In this document: one piece after another, positions 1-8,866 of the stretch | Layout: each line of letters begins with the position of its first letter | How positions within the stretch are numbered: the stretch's first letter is position 1 | Source of the DNA: Nostoc sp. PCC 7107 | GTDB lineage: Bacteria; Cyanobacteriota; Cyanobacteriia; Cyanobacteriales; Nostocaceae | Reading direction: 5' to 3' | DNA: 64,000 bases | NCBI RefSeq assembly: GCF_000316625.1 | Contig: NC_019676.1 | Location: 5,784,501 to 5,848,500, forward strand | Translations under genes and position numbers: made by a program | The notes under the pieces: generated by a model | Told to the model about the DNA's origin: nothing | Database searches by the model: none | What the model saw: only the letters and a program-made list of their open reading frames with translations

Positions 1-3000
1 AGAGCTTTTGAAGCTCAATTAAAACTTATCGAAGGTTCCGAAAACTCCCTTAAATTTGTTAGGGGAGAAAGCGATCGCCTAAGCCTATCATTAACGAAAG
101 CACGGCAAGGGTATGTAGGTTTAGCGGCCGCTGCTAGAGGCACTAAATTACAGGACGACGTTAAAGATATATTTTCGTCCTTATCTACTGCTACAAGAGT
201 TTATAACCTCTCTAATGAACAATACCAAGGTGCATTATTAGCAAATCAGCAAATAATTAGTAAAAACAAAGTCAGTTCCGAAGAATTGGTTCAACAACTT
301 GGCGAACGTTTACCGGGGGCTGTTCAAGTCGCTGCCAGGGCTTTAGGTATAACAACCGCCCAACTAGATAAAATCCTTAGTACGGGTCAGTTAACAGCTA
401 ACGTATTTCTCCCCCGTTTCGCTGCCCAACTTAAAAAAGAATTGGGCGCGGGAGTTCAAGAAGCTTCTAATAACTCAACAGCATCATTAACGCGACTACA
501 AAACCAAGTCATATCCTTGCAGGAATCACTGGGACAGTCAATTGAGCCTGGGGTAATTGCTGGACTTAATTTTATTCAGCAAGTTTTGACAGACTTAAAT
601 CAAGCAGGTTTATTTAATGAATTAAATAAGGGAGCTTTAGATTTTAGCGAATATTTAAAACAAAATCCCCAAATAGCAAAAGAGACTGCTAAGGCGATCG
701 CAGAATTAGCGAAGGATTCCATTAAACTAGCAGCGGAAGGGGCGAAATTTTTACTGGATTATTTAAAAGAAAATCCCGATATCATACGCAAGTCTGCGGA
801 TGCGATGAGTAGTTTTACTAGTGGTATTAAAGGCGCAGTAATATCAGCTAAAGAATTAATTCAGCCACTAAAAGATGCTTTTGACTTCTTAGTTGGAGTA
901 GAAAGTAAGCTGAAAAATTCTCTAAAGAGCGTAGCTCAAGATACTCAAAAAAATACCCCCACCGTAACTAACATTGACCAAGTATCACCAGTGTTACGCC
1001 CATTTGTAGGCATTTCTCAAGCACTAGGTTTAAATAAAGAAATTGCCCATAGCCCTATCAGGGGCGTTAACTTTGAACAACTTCTAAAGTATGTTCCTAC
1101 ACGGCAGCAAGGATTTTATGGAGTAAGAGACGGTGGCAGGAGGCAGCATTCAAAAGTTGATTTTGATTCTAGGGTAGGTGCTGGTGAAGGTGCGATCGCC
1201 CAAGCTATATATGGAGGTCAAGCAACCTATAGACCATTTACTAATACTAGTGCCGGGGTTTTTGTAAAAACTCTTGACCAACAAGGGCGGGAAATTGTTG
1301 TCGAGTACGGACATTTGAAACTTAACGATGTACGTCAACTCTTTGGTAACAGGAACCAAATAAAAATAAATCCAGGTCAAGCTTTAGGTCGAGTTACTAA
1401 AGATGCTCTTAGTTCTGGCCCACATTTAGACTTTGGAATTAGAGTTAACGGGCAATATGTTGACCCTCAAAAGTATTTGCGTGAACTTGTTAATGGAACT
1501 AGAAATTTACAAAAGTCTGCAATTGCACAAGCGCAAACTTACGGGCCGCCTTTGCCAACTTCTCAGCAATTAGCGCAAATAGCCCAATATAAAAAAGCGA
1601 TCGCTAGTTATTACGGGCGGTCAGATGGTTTTCACGGGAAGCCTACAGCCAGCGGCGCAATCTTTAATGCTGATGCTTTTACGGTCGCTCATAAAACCTT
1701 ACCCTTTGGCACTAAAGTAGAATTTCGCAATCCTCAAACTGGTGTAACTGCCATTGGTACTATTAACGACCGTGGCCCATTCATTAAAGGCAGAGAGTTT
1801 GATTTAAGCGAGGCGTTAGCCCGTAAGCTAGGAACGCTAAACTCAAACTTAACTAAGCCAAATGTTGAATACAGAATTATCACTTCATCGGTTTCCCAAA
1901 ATTTAACTAATTCGCCAAAATCCTCAGTTTCCCCACAACAGCAACCCCCAGAGATTAGAGCAATTTTACAGGGACAACAAGAACGCGATCGCGTTGCTAG
2001 AAGGAATGCCTTAAGACAAACTCAAGACCAAATACAAGTAGCGGTAAGAAACGCCCGTGATGCTTCTCAAAACACTAATTTATCCCCCACTCAAGACGAA
2101 AGAAATACCCGTCAAGCACAACAGCGACTACAGCAAATTGATGACCAAATTACTGGTTTACAGCGTCAGAAAGAAGATGCTCAATCAAGAATTACAATTA
2201 ACCAAAATCAAATTAGTAGCGGAAGTTTAACACCGGATGTAGTTAGTGAATTAAATAATCAAATTAAGTTAGATACTAGCTTAGTTAAGGAATTAGATAA
2301 TTCTTTGTCTAGCTTAAGAGACTCAAGGCGAAAAACATCCGAGGAATACGCTAAATTTAACGCTAAAGATAAGGATTTTCGCCAATCTCAGGAAGATTTA
2401 CGAATATTCCAAAGTAATAATGAAGTTTTAAACACTAGAATTGCTAATTTAAGAGAATACGCTAAACTTAATCCTTATTCTCAAGAGTTAGAAGCCTTAC
2501 CAGGGTTGGAAAAAGAATTAGCTCTAAATCAACAACAAATAAAAGTAGGGCAAGACTTACTTAATTTAGAAAGTGCTAAAGATAAAAACGAAATAACACA
2601 AACTGAGTTTTTAGCCAGACTTAATGCCATTAAAAAATTAAATGAAGAAGAATTAAAAACAATAGACCAGCGTTATAAGCTGGCAAGAGCTAATGAATTT
2701 CTACGTCAGGGACAAATAAAGCTTGACGAAGTAATTAGGGGTAATAATGGCAAGATTGAACGGTTAAGACTTGGTACTGAATTATTAAATTATGGTATTG
2801 GTAATGGCGATCGCATACAGATGTTGCGTGATGCAGATTTAGTCGAGAATCGAAGCAACTACCTTCAGCAACGCCAACAACTTCAAGAAAGAGCGTTATT
2901 AGAGAACTTACCAAGCGAACAAATTAAGGGCGCGAGGTTAAGATTACTTTTACGGTATAACGAGCGCAACCAGTTAACTAATGCCCAATCTAAACGTAGT

Positions 3001-3987
3001 ACTGATGATTTAAACTTTAATAGTTCTGGTAGAGTTAATGAGTCTTCGCAGAGGTTAATTAGCGGTCGCGCTGAGTATTTAGGGTTGTTTGGCATAGATA
3101 GTAAGAAGTTACAACGCCAAGCAGCTATTTTTTCTCAAAAAATAGACTTTAGAAACCAGATTAGAGATTTAGAAAGACTGAGAGATAGCGGCGAAATTAC
3201 AGCCGATGCTTTTAGCCAAGTTAAGGCTAATTTAACAAGTTTAAATGAAATTAAGTTAGACGGTATTAACGCTCAGTTTAATGATTTCACCGAAGTAATT
3301 AAGGGCGTAAAAGCGGATACTGAAGGAGTATTTAAGGATTTTATCTTAGGGACTAAAACCCTTGGTGAATCTCTTACAGGTATTTTCCAATCCATCCTTA
3401 ATAACTTAGCTAATCTTGCTGCTCAAATGTTAACGGATCAACTATTTGGCTCAATCTTTGGGCGTGGTAGAACCCCTGACTTTAATCCCAGTGGGGGGGG
3501 GTTTAACTTACTGGGGGGGTTAGTTGTTGACGCTGGTAACATTGCAGATTTAGTCAGAGGTAGTGAGTTTTATGACTTTTCTATCCCTGCTTTCGCCAAA
3601 GGGGGCATGGTTGGAGATATTGCTAGAGGGTTAAATAAGGAAAGGGCAATGTCTGGTTTCAAACCCCACTTAATTATTGCTAATGAGGGTGAGAGAGTTT
3701 TAACGCCTGAGCAAACCAAACTTTGGGAGAAATTAAATCAAGCCAATGTTCCAACTTTTTCTTCAGGTGGGGTTATTGGTGGGGGCGATCGCCTAGGAAC
3801 GGTCAACACTTTAAATAAGGGCGATGTCTTTCAAGTTTTGCCAGTAATTCAAGTCGGAGGCGGAAGCTCCAAAGATTATGACTTGCCACGGTTTGAGAAA
3901 GTCTTAGAGGCAAAAATTCAGCAAGTTATTAGGGATGAACGCCGTCCGGGCGGGGCGCTGGGAAGAGGTGGGCTGTATGATAGGTGA
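1..3987 (+). CDS. Phage tail tape-measure protein with embedded M23-like and RlpA-like domains (5' partial)
   Basis: The frame is open from base 1, so the gene begins left of the window; a TTG at 286 is internal. About 1328 residues are present. The first ~150 resemble the N-terminal tape-measure domain of siphophages (…GERLPGAVQVAARALGIT). Residues ~375-495 look like an M23 metallopeptidase: QHSKVDFD near 382-389, GHL at 437-439 and GPHLDF at 474-479. In classical M23 enzymes the last motif is HxH; here the second His is Asp. Residues ~533-615 match RlpA double-psi barrel features (ASYYG, TASGAIFN, LPFGT, INDRGPF, FDLSEA). A long Gln/Asn-rich coiled coil follows, then a lambda-type C-terminal segment (LGESLTGIFQSILNNLANLA). 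Tape-measure proteins set tail length and enter the cell envelope at infection, so wall-cutting domains fit. G9 and G7 runs occur at 3493-3501 and 3523-3529. Confidence 0.85.
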   Translation, partial: RAFEAQLKLIEGSENSLKFVRGESDRLSLSLTKARQGYVGLAAAARGTKLQDDVKDIFSSLSTATRVYNLSNEQYQGALLANQQIISKNKVSSEELVQQLGERLPGAVQVAARALGITTAQLDKILSTGQLTANVFLPRFAAQLKKELGAGVQEASNNSTASLTRLQNQVISLQESLGQSIEPGVIAGLNFIQQVLTDLNQAGLFNELNKGALDFSEYLKQNPQIAKETAKAIAELAKDSIKLAAEGAKFLLDYLKENPDIIRKSADAMSSFTSGIKGAVISAKELIQPLKDAFDFLVGVESKLKNSLKSVAQDTQKNTPTVTNIDQVSPVLRPFVGISQALGLNKEIAHSPIRGVNFEQLLKYVPTRQQGFYGVRDGGRRQHSKVDFDSRVGAGEGAIAQAIYGGQATYRPFTNTSAGVFVKTLDQQGREIVVEYGHLKLNDVRQLFGNRNQIKINPGQALGRVTKDALSSGPHLDFGIRVNGQYVDPQKYLRELVNGTRNLQKSAIAQAQTYGPPLPTSQQLAQIAQYKKAIASYYGRSDGFHGKPTASGAIFNADAFTVAHKTLPFGTKVEFRNPQTGVTAIGTINDRGPFIKGREFDLSEALARKLGTLNSNLTKPNVEYRIITSSVSQNLTNSPKSSVSPQQQPPEIRAILQGQQERDRVARRNALRQTQDQIQVAVRNARDASQNTNLSPTQDERNTRQAQQRLQQIDDQITGLQRQKEDAQSRITINQNQISSGSLTPDVVSELNNQIKLDTSLVKELDNSLSSLRDSRRKTSEEYAKFNAKDKDFRQSQEDLRIFQSNNEVLNTRIANLREYAKLNPYSQELEALPGLEKELALNQQQIKVGQDLLNLESAKDKNEITQTEFLARLNAIKKLNEEELKTIDQRYKLARANEFLRQGQIKLDEVIRGNNGKIERLRLGTELLNYGIGNGDRIQMLRDADLVENRSNYLQQRQQLQERALLENLPSEQIKGARLRLLLRYNERNQLTNAQSKRSTDDLNFNSSGRVNESSQRLISGRAEYLGLFGIDSKKLQRQAAIFSQKIDFRNQIRDLERLRDSGEITADAFSQVKANLTSLNEIKLDGINAQFNDFTEVIKGVKADTEGVFKDFILGTKTLGESLTGIFQSILNNLANLAAQMLTDQLFGSIFGRGRTPDFNPSGGGFNLLGGLVVDAGNIADLVRGSEFYDFSIPAFAKGGMVGDIARGLNKERAMSGFKPHLIIANEGERVLTPEQTKLWEKLNQANVPTFSSGGVIGGGDRLGTVNTLNKGDVFQVLPVIQVGGGSSKDYDLPRFEKVLEAKIQQVIRDERRPGGALGRGGLYDR

Positions 3988-4000
3988 CATTTAAGTATGA

Positions 4001-4348
4001 TTATTTTTCAATAAATCCTGGACAGAAGGAAATTATACTATTGGCGATAACTGAAACGTAATATTCCCTTAATTGTTCTTGGGTAAAAAACTTGTTCTTT
4101 CTAGAGTTTATCGCCCTATCAATCCTGTCGCCAATTAATTGATTAAAGCCTGTCCCCTGGTATAGTTCTAGACAAACTTCCATCCCGGCAATAACTTTAA
4201 ATTCATCCTTAAAATTAACAATAGGATTATTCTGTTTCCTCAAATCTGCGTTTAATAACTCTAGGTAACTATCCGGGGAAATTCCCGCATTTACTTGCTG
4301 AGGGAAAAATAAGGATAATGAAATTAAAGTGCCAATATATTTTTTCAT
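4001..4348 (-). CDS. Small secreted protein, unknown function
   Basis: 115 residues starting at the ATG MKKYIGTLISLSLFF, which gives a clear Sec signal peptide with likely cleavage after VNA|G (AxA-like). A TTG six codons upstream is possible but would place residues before the lysine pair of the signal. The mature part is ~90 residues with two cysteines (one central, one in the final FCPGFIEK), so it may form a disulfide in the periplasm. It runs opposite to the tail genes, its end 13 bp from the tape-measure stop and its start overlapping the upstream region of the minor tail gene. I do not recognise the family. A lysogenic-conversion ('moron') role is possible from its position only. Confidence 0.6.
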   Translation of the reverse strand: MKKYIGTLISLSLFFPQQVNAGISPDSYLELLNADLRKQNNPIVNFKDEFKVIAGMEVCLELYQGTGFNQLIGDRIDRAINSRKNKFFTQEQLREYYVSVIANSIISFCPGFIEK

Positions 4349-4376
4349 AAAAGATAATTTAAACAACTTAATTTTT

Positions 4377-4697
4377 ATGCCAAATATTTATCCATCTCCG
4401 CCACAATCTTTTGTATTGGGCTGGGAAAACGAAGTTACTTTAGAACAAGTCCCCGTAATTGATCGGCGCAACGGTGGAGTAGAGTTGCGGGGAAATGCCT
4501 TTCAAATAAATACAGCAAGGGAAACACAACAAGTAAGCGTGAATATTACAGGATTAAACGCTTACCTGGAGATTACAGATTTTTTAACCCAACGTCAAGG
4601 TAGTCCTTTTATCTTTAACAGCAAAATATGGGAAGTAAAAGAGTGGTCTTGGAGCTATCTTGGTGGAAGCGGTGTTAGAATACTATATAGTTATTAA
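4377..4697 (+). CDS. Phage minor tail protein (lambda gpM-like), tentative
   Basis: 106 residues from ATG 4377 (MPNIYPSPPQ). An upstream GTG at 4329 would overlap the divergent signal-peptide gene start and is less likely. The pattern is a small beta-rich protein with an N-terminal SFVLGWENEV stretch and a C-terminal W-E-V-K-E-W-S-W…RILYSY strand series, like the tail-tip protein M family (PF05939 type) that in lambda-like phages follows the tape-measure gene. In an intact siphophage further tail-tip genes (L, K, I, J) would come next. None does: a strong terminator lies at 4800. The tail module therefore looks truncated, or its other genes are elsewhere. Confidence 0.5.
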   Translation: MPNIYPSPPQSFVLGWENEVTLEQVPVIDRRNGGVELRGNAFQINTARETQQVSVNITGLNAYLEITDFLTQRQGSPFIFNSKIWEVKEWSWSYLGGSGVRILYSY

Positions 4698-4799
4698 ACT
4701 ATATACTTAAACTTTATTTACCCTAATCTTAAATTGGCTGCTTTTCAACTAGCCACAAAAAACTTGGTCATTTCCGATTACGTTTTAGCTTTGATTAAA

Positions 4800-4829
4800 T
4801 TACCCCCGCTTAAGCGAGGGTAATTTTTT
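4800..4829 (+). terminator. Rho-independent terminator
   Basis: TTACCC-c-CGCTTAAGCG-a-GGGTAA forms a near-perfect stem immediately followed by TTTTTT. It lies ~100 bp after the minor tail gene and is the likely end of the tail transcript. Confidence 0.8.
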
Positions 4830-5058
4830 GGCTAAATTAAACTCGGAATGAGTATGGTTAAGGCTATTTCTTAAATTGAGTAAGAAAAAAGTAAGAAATA
4901 GTAGAGCTTGTGAGTTCAAAACTTAGGCATAGCAAAGATTTTAAGAGCCATTACTGAGCAAATGTCTTGCTCGGTCGAGGTTTGCATAGAGGTTCTAATG
5001 ATTCTTACAAATCTGAAATAAGCATAAATCTATGATTTAAGTTTTATGTATTTGTAAC

Positions 5059-5100
5059 AAAAACTACAAAAATCCATATTTTTGAGCATTGTAGTTTTTT
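5059..5100. terminator. Hairpin with A/T flanks, likely bidirectional terminator
   Basis: AAAAACTACAA pairs with TTGTAGTTTTT, with an inner AAAAAT/ATTTTT helix. It sits between the tail module and the minus-strand nuclease/TPR gene and could end transcripts from both sides. Confidence 0.6.
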
Positions 5101-5298
5101 ATAAAAAAAAGACCTGTAAGGCAGGTGATGTCTTGGCTTTAATTTTAGGTTCGTTGACTCTCGCCATCATCGACCAAATACACGCCCTAACTTTGCTGAC
5201 CTAGCGAAAATTACGTTAGTGCTTATTTAGGATTCAAGGGAGGGCAAAGATAGTTGATAGAAGTTCATGCGTCTCGTGCGATGCCCCGACAGATGTAA

Positions 5299-6426
5299 TC
5301 ATATTGGATTTAATCCTATATTGAATGCCTTTGAAAAATCTTCAAAGGCATTTTGTATATCGCCTATTTTTAAACGAATAAGTCCTCGGTTATAGTATGC
5401 AGAAGAAATATTATTAGTGTTAAGTCTGATAGCTTCAGTGTAGTTAAAGATTGCGCCTTGCTGGTCGCCTATATCATTAAGAACTACAGCCAGTTTAAAA
5501 TAGGTATCTGCATAATTAGGAAAAAACTTTAGAGCTTCATGGTAGTCTGAAATTGCCATTTCTTTATATCCAAGTTGATAATAAGCATTGCCTCGACGAT
5601 AATAAACCAAATAAATCAAATCCCAGGTATGATAAGAGTTAATTACTTCAGTGTAACCATCAATTGATAGGGAAAAATATCCCAAATTGTAATACGCATC
5701 AGAACATCTAACAAGAGACCAAACCAAATAAGGATGTATTTGTAAAGCTTTTTTGTAATTAAATATTGCACTTTCAAAGTTTTTTCTATTAAAGTAATTT
5801 TCACCAAGCTCGTGATAGTATTCAGGCTTTAATAGTGTTTCTAAATAACTGCGTAGACCTCCACAATATAATAGTTCATGTATTCCGCATGAATATTGCT
5901 TACAGTTTATTTCAATTAAATCAGTAGGTAAAAACCCCGCAAAAATAAAATTGTATTCGGTTTTCCTTTCGTCTATATCTTCTAAAGACAATATACAAAC
6001 TAGCACAGCATTTTTTTTAATTTCTTCTTCTTTAAAAAACCATCGAACTGTGTCAATTTCATCACAACGAGTCTTGACTTGAATACCAATATTTGAGTTA
6101 GCAGTTAGAGTAAAATCAACTCCTCCATCTCCGTAAATGTATGTTTCATAGTCTATTTTAGTAATAAAGTTAGTTAAGCGATTTTTTAAAACTTCTTCGC
6201 CAACTTTCCCTTTAAAATGGCTCTTGAAAAGATGATGAATATTTGAAGTTTCTTTAAACTTTTCAGCCATTCGCCAAGAAAATTTTTCTAATTCTTTTAA
6301 TCTTTCGCCTCTAATAATCGTTAATTCACTATGCTGCCCTTCTACCTCACAATGGAGTAAATGTTTTGTTTTTAGCCTTTGAATAAAGTCTAATTGCTGT
6401 GCGCGTAGGGATATAGTCCACTCCAT
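5299..6426 (-). CDS. PD-(D/E)xK-fold (DUF4365-like) nuclease domain fused to TPR repeats
   Basis: 375 residues. The N-terminal half contains GKVGEE (Glu ~77/78), GGVDFTL (Asp ~104) and GIQVKTR (Gln116-Val-Lys118), the E…D…QxK signature of Mrr/DUF4365-like restriction-endonuclease folds. From ~205 to the end there are at least four TPR units (motifs such as AIFNYKKAL, AISDYHEAL, AIFNYTEAI, AFEDFSKAF, each preceded by Y-x-x-G/N). A nuclease head with a protein-binding TPR tail in an accessory region suggests a defence or mobile-element interference role, but nothing here proves it. The closest known pattern is uncharacterised DUF4365 proteins. It stands alone; the divergent neighbour begins at 6763. 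Confidence 0.7.
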   Translation of the reverse strand: MEWTISLRAQQLDFIQRLKTKHLLHCEVEGQHSELTIIRGERLKELEKFSWRMAEKFKETSNIHHLFKSHFKGKVGEEVLKNRLTNFITKIDYETYIYGDGGVDFTLTANSNIGIQVKTRCDEIDTVRWFFKEEEIKKNAVLVCILSLEDIDERKTEYNFIFAGFLPTDLIEINCKQYSCGIHELLYCGGLRSYLETLLKPEYYHELGENYFNRKNFESAIFNYKKALQIHPYLVWSLVRCSDAYYNLGYFSLSIDGYTEVINSYHTWDLIYLVYYRRGNAYYQLGYKEMAISDYHEALKFFPNYADTYFKLAVVLNDIGDQQGAIFNYTEAIRLNTNNISSAYYNRGLIRLKIGDIQNAFEDFSKAFNIGLNPI

Positions 6427-6762
6427 AATGTCTTTTTAAGAGTTTGATTCAGGTTATAAAAATAATACTGCTAAACTTTGTGATCGCAGATATTTATTAA
6501 AATTTAATATAGTTATTTATAAAAAATTCCCCCCCTCACAAAGTTCAAAAACTAGGCAGGAATGAGTTTGTGGTTAATTTACTATGTGCTTCCTTGTTGT
6601 GCCAGTAGATTGCTCGTTGAGTGTTACTGTCTTAGTAACATGGATATCGTGACAATATTTTTAGTTTACAATGTTCGGTTCGCTAAGAATTTAGTTACAG
6701 GATATTGTGTTGTTGAGATTAAGTACTTAAAATACTAAAAATAAACCAAACCCGGAGCATTC
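6427..6762. other. Divergent intergenic region
   Basis: 336 bp, AT-rich, between two divergently transcribed genes, so it should hold both promoters. A small inverted repeat (TTACTgtcttAGTAA, ~6625-6640) is visible. No gene is apparent. Confidence 0.4.
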
Positions 6763-7023
6763 ATGAAGTCTTTCCCTTACTACTATTCAGAATTTTTATG
6801 CAATCCTAATACCTCTTTTGAAGAAATAACCAGCCAGAATTGCACTCATAGAGGCAATATTGCAACTGCAAAAATATTAGAAGTTGGAGATATACTTCTT
6901 ATTCCTGGTGATGTAAAACAGTTTCAAGTAATCAAGGTTATTCATTATGCTCAAGTTTTAGATAACTCTCCTTTAGATGATGAAGACCAAATAATAGGTG
7001 AAGTATTCGTGACTTTTATTTAA
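6763..7023 (+). CDS. Hypothetical protein
   Basis: 86 residues, ATG preceded by a GGAG-like ribosome site (CCCGGAGCATTC). It is acidic, with a hydrophobic middle segment (VGDILLIPGDVKQFQVIKVI) that reads like a small beta-barrel or SH3-type strand set, not a membrane helix. Two cysteines lie in the N-terminal half. It is not recognised. It is followed by the G-rich region and a strong terminator at 7160-7209, consistent with a monocistronic transcript. Confidence 0.5.
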   Translation: MKSFPYYYSEFLCNPNTSFEEITSQNCTHRGNIATAKILEVGDILLIPGDVKQFQVIKVIHYAQVLDNSPLDDEDQIIGEVFVTFI

Positions 7024-7159
7024 AGAGTATTCTTAATAGTTACTGTCTAATCTTTTTTATCAGGTGTAAATTAATAGGGGGGGTCGCAGAAAGCCGGGGG
7101 TGTTTTTAAAGTATGGGGGGTACTGAAGAAACACGCCCCCTTCCATAAAAAAACAAAAA

Positions 7160-7209
7160 AATAAGTCCCTTCTTTCTACTAATTAAAGCTTTGAAAGAAG
7201 GGGCTTATT
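7160..7209. terminator. Strong 17-bp hairpin terminator
   Basis: AATAAGTCCCTTCTTTC (7160-7176) pairs with GAAAGAAGGGGCTTATT (7193-7209), with one G-U pair and a 16-nt loop. A run of A precedes it and T follows, so it can work in both directions. It ends the 6763 gene. Confidence 0.75.
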
Positions 7210-7266
7210 TCTTATTACTATTTTAGCACTGAATTTACTTTATGTTGGGGGGTGTCCTAGAAAGGA

Positions 7267-7289
7267 CGGGGGTTATTTAAATACCCCCG
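7267..7289. terminator. G/C-tract hairpin terminator
   Basis: CGGGGGT pairs with ACCCCCG around an AT-only loop, followed by AATTTTT. It lies just before the end of the minus-strand gene at 7311. Confidence 0.55.
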
Positions 7290-7310
7290 AATTTTTGGAA
7301 AAAATAAAAT

Positions 7311-7541
7311 TTATTTTGAAATACTTTCTAAGTAGTGTTTTTCCTCAGCTATTATCAACCAATCTTCACCGGAAGACTTACCTTGAGTCAAACATTCTTC
7401 TTTAACTTCACGAAGGTCTCTATTTATGCCCCCAGATATGTCATAGATGGCTGTATTAAGGTTTTTATGACCACCTCCGCACGAACCATAGAATATATAC
7501 CACCATTCGTCTTCGCGGTATTTATGAGTTGATTGAGTCAT
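7311..7541 (-). CDS. Hypothetical small protein
   Basis: 76 residues from an ATG (MTQSTHKYREDEWWYIFYG). It has a WW-Y-I-F-Y-G-S-C-G-G-G-H block near 13-25 followed by two charged amphipathic stretches, so it is probably a small soluble alpha/beta protein. The family is not recognised. The plus-strand frame on the same DNA (7335-7532) has poor composition and was discarded. A upstream ATTAATC-rich sequence may serve as promoter. Confidence 0.45.
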   Translation of the reverse strand: MTQSTHKYREDEWWYIFYGSCGGGHKNLNTAIYDISGGINRDLREVKEECLTQGKSSGEDWLIIAEEKHYLESISK

Positions 7542-7883
7542 GATTAATTTTCCGATTAGTTAATAGCAAATAGCTTTGATATTTATATTTTAATACTTTT
7601 AACTAAAAATTACTTGTTACTATTAATTAGTATTGATTATTTATCTTTATTATTTTCGACTCGTTTGATAGCATATTTCTAGATTAATATTGATAACTGT
7701 TAGCCAATTTTTCTACTTAGAGTCTAAAATTATCTTCTGCCTCTAACTTCATTCTTGCAGCTTTCTGCCTTATCTGTTTTATTTCTTTCTCAATATGTTT
7801 TTTATTTAAATTATCTAGTAAGCTACCAATACAAAATCCCCAGCCACAATATACAGTATGAGTATCTCTAAAAAATTAAAATA
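7542..7883. other. Gene-poor AT-rich gap with an ORF remnant
   Basis: The DNA is very AT-rich. On the minus strand an open frame (stop at 7717-7719) encodes a ~50-residue peptide with TVYCGWGFCIGSLLDNL followed by a charged helix, but it has no usable start codon. It may be a decayed gene tail. Confidence 0.35.
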
Positions 7884-7916
7884 TTATCCCCATCAATTAA
7901 TTAACAATGGGGATAA
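7884..7916 (-). terminator. Terminator of the small Cys-rich gene
   Basis: TTATCCCCAT (7884-7893) pairs with ATGGGGATAA (7907-7916). Read on the minus strand it is followed by a T-rich stretch. It lies directly after the 7922-8080 gene. Confidence 0.65.
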
Positions 7917-7921
7917 ATTAA

Positions 7922-8080
7922 CTAAGCTACCGCTAATTGCTCATTCTCTCTGATTGCCTCCACTCCCACGCTACAAGCACAATCGCATCCTCTAATCACT
8001 TCTTGGTGTTGCTGGCAGAAACCAATACGGCTAATGTTCTGGGATTGCTTAAAGAAGGGGCAAGAATTACAGCAGGTCAT
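7922..8080 (-). CDS. Small cysteine-rich protein (52 aa), possibly metal-binding
   Basis: This gene is shorter than usual ORF cut-offs. The reading frame is MTCCNSCPFFKQ…ending ENEQLAVA, 52 residues. Cysteines occur as CC-x2-C at the N terminus, one Cys at 22 with His25 nearby, and C-D-C-A-C at 32-36, a pattern suited to zinc or Fe-S binding or to a small transcription factor. Support comes from an AAGGA Shine-Dalgarno 10 nt before the ATG and a clean terminator (7884-7916) right after the stop. I do not recognise a named family. Confidence 0.6.
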   Translation of the reverse strand: MTCCNSCPFFKQSQNISRIGFCQQHQEVIRGCDCACSVGVEAIRENEQLAVA

Positions 8081-8216
8081 AATAGTTCATTCCTTATCTA
8101 GGGTTTGGATTTAAGGAGAAGGGCGATCGCACTTTGTTTAAGGATTTCGACATCTCACCCAATCTCCTTATCCAGTGCAATCACATGGGCTAAAGTATTT
8201 TTTTACGGATGCGCTG

Positions 8217-8234
8217 CCCCTCCCGTTGGAGGGG
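8217..8234 (-). terminator. Short GC hairpin after the coiled-coil gene
   Basis: CCCCTCC-cgtt-GGAGGGG forms a 7-bp stem 8 bp beyond the stop of the 8243 gene. There is no T-tract immediately after it on the minus strand, so termination strength is uncertain. Confidence 0.4.
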
Positions 8235-8242
8235 TGAATTGT

Positions 8243-8779
8243 TTAGTTGTGTGCGAACAGGAGATCTAATTTTTCTTGTCTTGCGACTTCTAGCCCTTTT
8301 TGCAAAATCTCTTCAACTGTCACTTCGATTTTGTGGTTGCCATACCATCCGCAGTATTCCTGAATTTCAAACGGCCACTCACTAAGGTAGAATTTCACTT
8401 TCTCGGTAACTTCGCTCTCTGGAGTGCTTGCCGGGAGGCTGAGGTATTTAGCTTCTCCGTAGTAAGAGTGTAGTAGTAGGATTTCCCAGGTTTTTGAGTG
8501 CTTGGTGATGAACGCCTCGCCGCGTTCTGTCTTTACATTGCAGTCGCGTTCTTTCTCCCCAGTTCTGGCTAACTCTTCGGCTTCATATTCCGCCTCTTCC
8601 TGCGCTTGCTTTGCGGAATCTATCTCTTCAATCTCTGCTTCTATCTCAAACTGGCGTTCTTCCGCCTCATCCTGTAACTGGCTGATTGCTTCTGCCAACT
8701 CTGCGAGTTGCGCTTGCAGTGCTTCGATTGCCTCAATCGTACTTGCGCCTGCGATCGCTGCTTTGATTGCCTCAAGCAT
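8243..8779 (-). CDS. Hypothetical protein with N-terminal acidic coiled coil
   Basis: 178 residues from an ATG. Residues ~1-75 are Ala/Glu/Gln-rich with heptad character (LQAQLAELAEAISQLQDEAE), a confident coiled coil. The C-terminal half is globular and unfamiliar (KHSKTWEILLLHSYYGEAKY … EIQEYCGWYGNHKIEV). The plus-strand frame over the same DNA is Ser/Cys-rich and is a shadow. The upstream side carries the first CGCGTGTACGCG box (8867), so it may share a regulator with the divergent 9007 gene. A role in an integrated element is likely from context but undefined. Confidence 0.6.
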   Translation of the reverse strand: MLEAIKAAIAGASTIEAIEALQAQLAELAEAISQLQDEAEERQFEIEAEIEEIDSAKQAQEEAEYEAEELARTGEKERDCNVKTERGEAFITKHSKTWEILLLHSYYGEAKYLSLPASTPESEVTEKVKFYLSEWPFEIQEYCGWYGNHKIEVTVEEILQKGLEVARQEKLDLLFAHN

Positions 8780-8866
8780 CGTAATCTCCTATTCATTTAT
8801 CAAGGTTCAGTTTCTTTTTGGGTGGGGTTGTAGTGCTGTCTCTCACCGCTTATATATCTACTATAT

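Larger units (their letters stand above)
4698..5298. other. Gene-poor gap after tail genes
   Basis: About 600 bp without a convincing gene. It contains the terminator at 4800-4829, a second hairpin at 5059-5100 and a weak hairpin near 5112 (ACCTG…CAGGT). Only very short frames occur on either strand. No tRNA-like structure or direct repeat was seen. Confidence 0.5.

Noticed and set aside
7717-7880. Minus-strand frame with TVYCGWGFCIGSLLDNL
   Set aside because: No usable start codon; kept only as a possible gene remnant.
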